From positions 1 through 15,589 of the forward strand of contig CAIWTG010000008.1 of the NCBI GenBank assembly GCA_903915565.1: 15,589 bases of DNA. The letters run 5' to 3'. Position numbers and translations under genes: made by a program. Every line of letters starts with the position of its first letter. Within the stretch, counting starts at the first letter, position 1. A model generated the notes under the pieces. The model had not been told where the DNA came from. It ran no database searches and saw only the letters and a program-made list of their open reading frames with translations. The DNA is from an uncultured Chloroflexota bacterium. GTDB lineage: Bacteria; Chloroflexota; Dehalococcoidia; Dehalococcoidales; RBG-16-60-22. Shown here piece after piece: positions 14,252 to 15,589 of this stretch.

Positions 14252-15589
14252 ATGTTAAACCATCTGCGCGCTCTGGACTTAACGGACGATAAAGGCTTCC
14301 TCTGCGGGAAGATGCTCGCCGACCTGGGCGTTAATGTAATCAAAGTAGAAAAGCCGGGCGGCGACCCCTCACGCAACATTGGGGGATTTTGGGGCGGCCA
14401 GCCCGACCCCCAGAAAAGCCTTTACTGGTTTGCTTATAACTCCAACAAAAAAGGCATCACCCTGGATAGTGAAAAACCCAGGGGGCGCGAAATGTTTAAA
14501 AACCTGGTCAAGACCGCCGATTTCGTTATCGAGTCTTTCCCGCCGGGATATTTAGACAAACTGGGCATCGGCTACAAAGACTTAAGCCAGAATAATAAAA
14601 AGCTCATCTGGGCGTCCATTACGCCCTTCGGAGCGGAGGGGCCTTACCGCGACTATAAAGATTCGGACATCGTGGTCATGGGCATGAGCGGCACGCTCTA
14701 CCAGACCGGCGAATCGGACGGTCCACCGGTGCACATCAGTATGCCGCAAGCCTGCCTGCATGCCGGCGCGGACGCGGCGGTGGGGTGCATGGTGGCTTAC
14801 TACCATCGCGAAAACACCGGCGAAGGCCAGCACATTGACGTTTCCATGCAGCAGAGCGCCGCCTGGTTCCAGGCAAACGCCGTCCCCACTTTCGAACTTA
14901 ACGGCACGCTGCTCAAGCGGGCGGGGTCGTTCCGGGCGGGGATGAGCACTCAGGTCGCGCAGCGGCAGGTCTGGCAATGCAAAGACGGCTACGTTTTTTT
15001 TAACGTCATCGGGGGGCGGACGGGCGCGAAAACCTTAAGCGCTTTAGTAGACTGGATGAACGAGGAAAAACTGGCGACTGACTTTTTACTGAACATGGCG
15101 TGGGACACCTTTGACATGTTCACCGTCAACCAGGAAATGATGGATAAAATCTCCCAGCCCGTCGGTGAGTTTTTCTTAAGGCACACGAGGAAAGAACTAT
15201 TACAGGGGGCGGTGCCGCGGGGTGTATCCATCGGGCCCCTATCCAGCATGCAGGACTTAATCGAGGACGAGTGCTTAAAAGAACGTGACTTCTGGACAAA
15301 GATAGAGCATCCGGAATTGGGGACGAGCATCACTTATCCGCGGACATTTATAAGGTCGACAGAGGCGAATTACTCTACTCATTCCCGCGCGCCGCTAACC
15401 GGGGAGCATAACGGGGAGGTCTACAAAGACCTTGGGTTAAACGAAAAAGACCTGCAGGCGTTGCAAAAAGAAGGCGCTTACGATCAAAGAGTACGTGACG
15501 CAGATCATAGCCAAGACCGGCGAGAATATAGTGGTCAGGAGATTCGTAAGATATCAGCTAGGAGAGTAAGGCGATGGTCAAGACGGTCA
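14252..15589 (+). CDS. Class III CoA-transferase (CaiB/BaiF)-like, abnormal 3' end
   Basis: CaiB/BaiF family, which usually moves CoA between carboxylic acids through an aspartyl intermediate. The frame opens with R-A-L-D-L-T-D-D-K-G, then D-L-G-V-N-V-I-K-V-E-K-P-G-G-D-P, N-S-N-K-K-G-I-T-L-D, and G-E-G-Q-H-I-D-V-S. At the position of the catalytic Asp (formyl-CoA transferase D169) the sequence is P-Q-A-C168-L-H-A-G, a Cys. I recall a CaiB branch with Q-A-Y-L-H-A here that also lacks the Asp. Family resemblance ends near residue 410 (base 15481), where a stop would be expected. Instead the frame stays open to the window end over ~36 codons that overlap a tsf-like fragment in another frame. ATG is 7 nt after the GlmL stop. 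It is probably the last mutase-operon gene seen. Confidence 0.82.
   Translation, partial: MLNHLRALDLTDDKGFLCGKMLADLGVNVIKVEKPGGDPSRNIGGFWGGQPDPQKSLYWFAYNSNKKGITLDSEKPRGREMFKNLVKTADFVIESFPPGYLDKLGIGYKDLSQNNKKLIWASITPFGAEGPYRDYKDSDIVVMGMSGTLYQTGESDGPPVHISMPQACLHAGADAAVGCMVAYYHRENTGEGQHIDVSMQQSAAWFQANAVPTFELNGTLLKRAGSFRAGMSTQVAQRQVWQCKDGYVFFNVIGGRTGAKTLSALVDWMNEEKLATDFLLNMAWDTFDMFTVNQEMMDKISQPVGEFFLRHTRKELLQGAVPRGVSIGPLSSMQDLIEDECLKERDFWTKIEHPELGTSITYPRTFIRSTEANYSTHSRAPLTGEHNGEVYKDLGLNEKDLQALQKEGAYDQRVRDADHSQDRREYSGQEIRKISARRVRRWSRRS
15471..15569 (+). pseudogene. tsf: 3' fragment of elongation factor Ts (tsf)
   Basis: In the frame of base 15483, the peptide K-A-L-T-I-K-E-Y-V-T-Q-I-I-A-K-T-G-E-N-I is followed by V-V-R-R-F-V-R-Y-Q-L-G-E and TAA at 15567-15569. 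G-E-N-I-x-V-R-R-F-x-R-x-x-x-G-E is the typical C-terminal end of bacterial EF-Ts. The frame is closed by TAA at 15438-15440 and no start is present, so only about 30 codons exist. The rest of tsf is replaced by the end of the CaiB-like gene. It is either an assembly join or a rearrangement. Confidence 0.65.
15574..15589 (+). CDS. Start of a following gene, possibly pyrH (UMP kinase)
   Basis: ATG at 15574 begins M-V-K-T-V and is cut by the window end. GGAGAG lies about 7 bases upstream. Because tsf is normally followed by pyrH (UMP kinase), this is the natural guess, but five residues cannot prove it. Confidence 0.3.

Overview
The window looks like bacterial chromosome from an anaerobe. There is no rRNA, tRNA, CRISPR array, transposase or phage gene. 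The gene mix is a short core-MetE-like methyltransferase, a dUTPase of the type common in archaea, a Cys-rich small protein, a B12-dependent mutase set, and many short-chain dehydrogenases, crotonases and a CaiB-type protein. I read this as an anaerobic lineage such as Chloroflexota/Dehalococcoidia or a similar metagenomic bacterium, but that is inference with low confidence. Both ends are cut: a 5'-truncated methylthioadenosine phosphorylase (MTAP) gene on the left, and an abnormal junction on the right.

Left third, plus strand (1-5616). MTAP is followed almost without gaps by a MetE-like methyltransferase, an SDR and a Cys-rich small protein, a plausible methionine-salvage/C1 cluster. After a 31-codon basic ORF come a COG2187-type phosphotransferase-fold protein, a four-helix membrane protein, a GNAT acetyltransferase and a COG0645-type P-loop kinase. 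The first and last of these four are often one fused protein elsewhere.

Middle, mostly minus strand (5613-9969). A dUTPase-like gene sits behind a crotonase gene. A small three-helix membrane protein is transcribed divergently from that crotonase. A second minus-strand series reads SDR, SnoaL-like protein, MarR regulator, crotonase. Both crotonases keep the first catalytic glutamate and lack the second.

Right third, plus strand (10064-15589). An NADP-type SDR leads a train with all three parts of a glutamate-mutase-like system: the barrel subunit (GlmE-like), the B12-binding subunit (GlmS-like) and the reactivase-like ATPase (GlmL-like). A class III CoA-transferase-like protein lacking the usual catalytic Asp follows. 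Several positions that line the glutamate site of the characterised clostridial enzyme are changed here, and no methylaspartate ammonia-lyase is present. The best candidate for an undescribed system is therefore a carbon-skeleton mutase with a different substrate, working with SDR, crotonase and CoA-transferase-like partners under possible MarR control.

At the far right the CoA-transferase-like frame loses its own stop and runs into what reads, in another frame, as the last ~30 codons of elongation factor Ts. That is either an assembly chimera or a real rearrangement.
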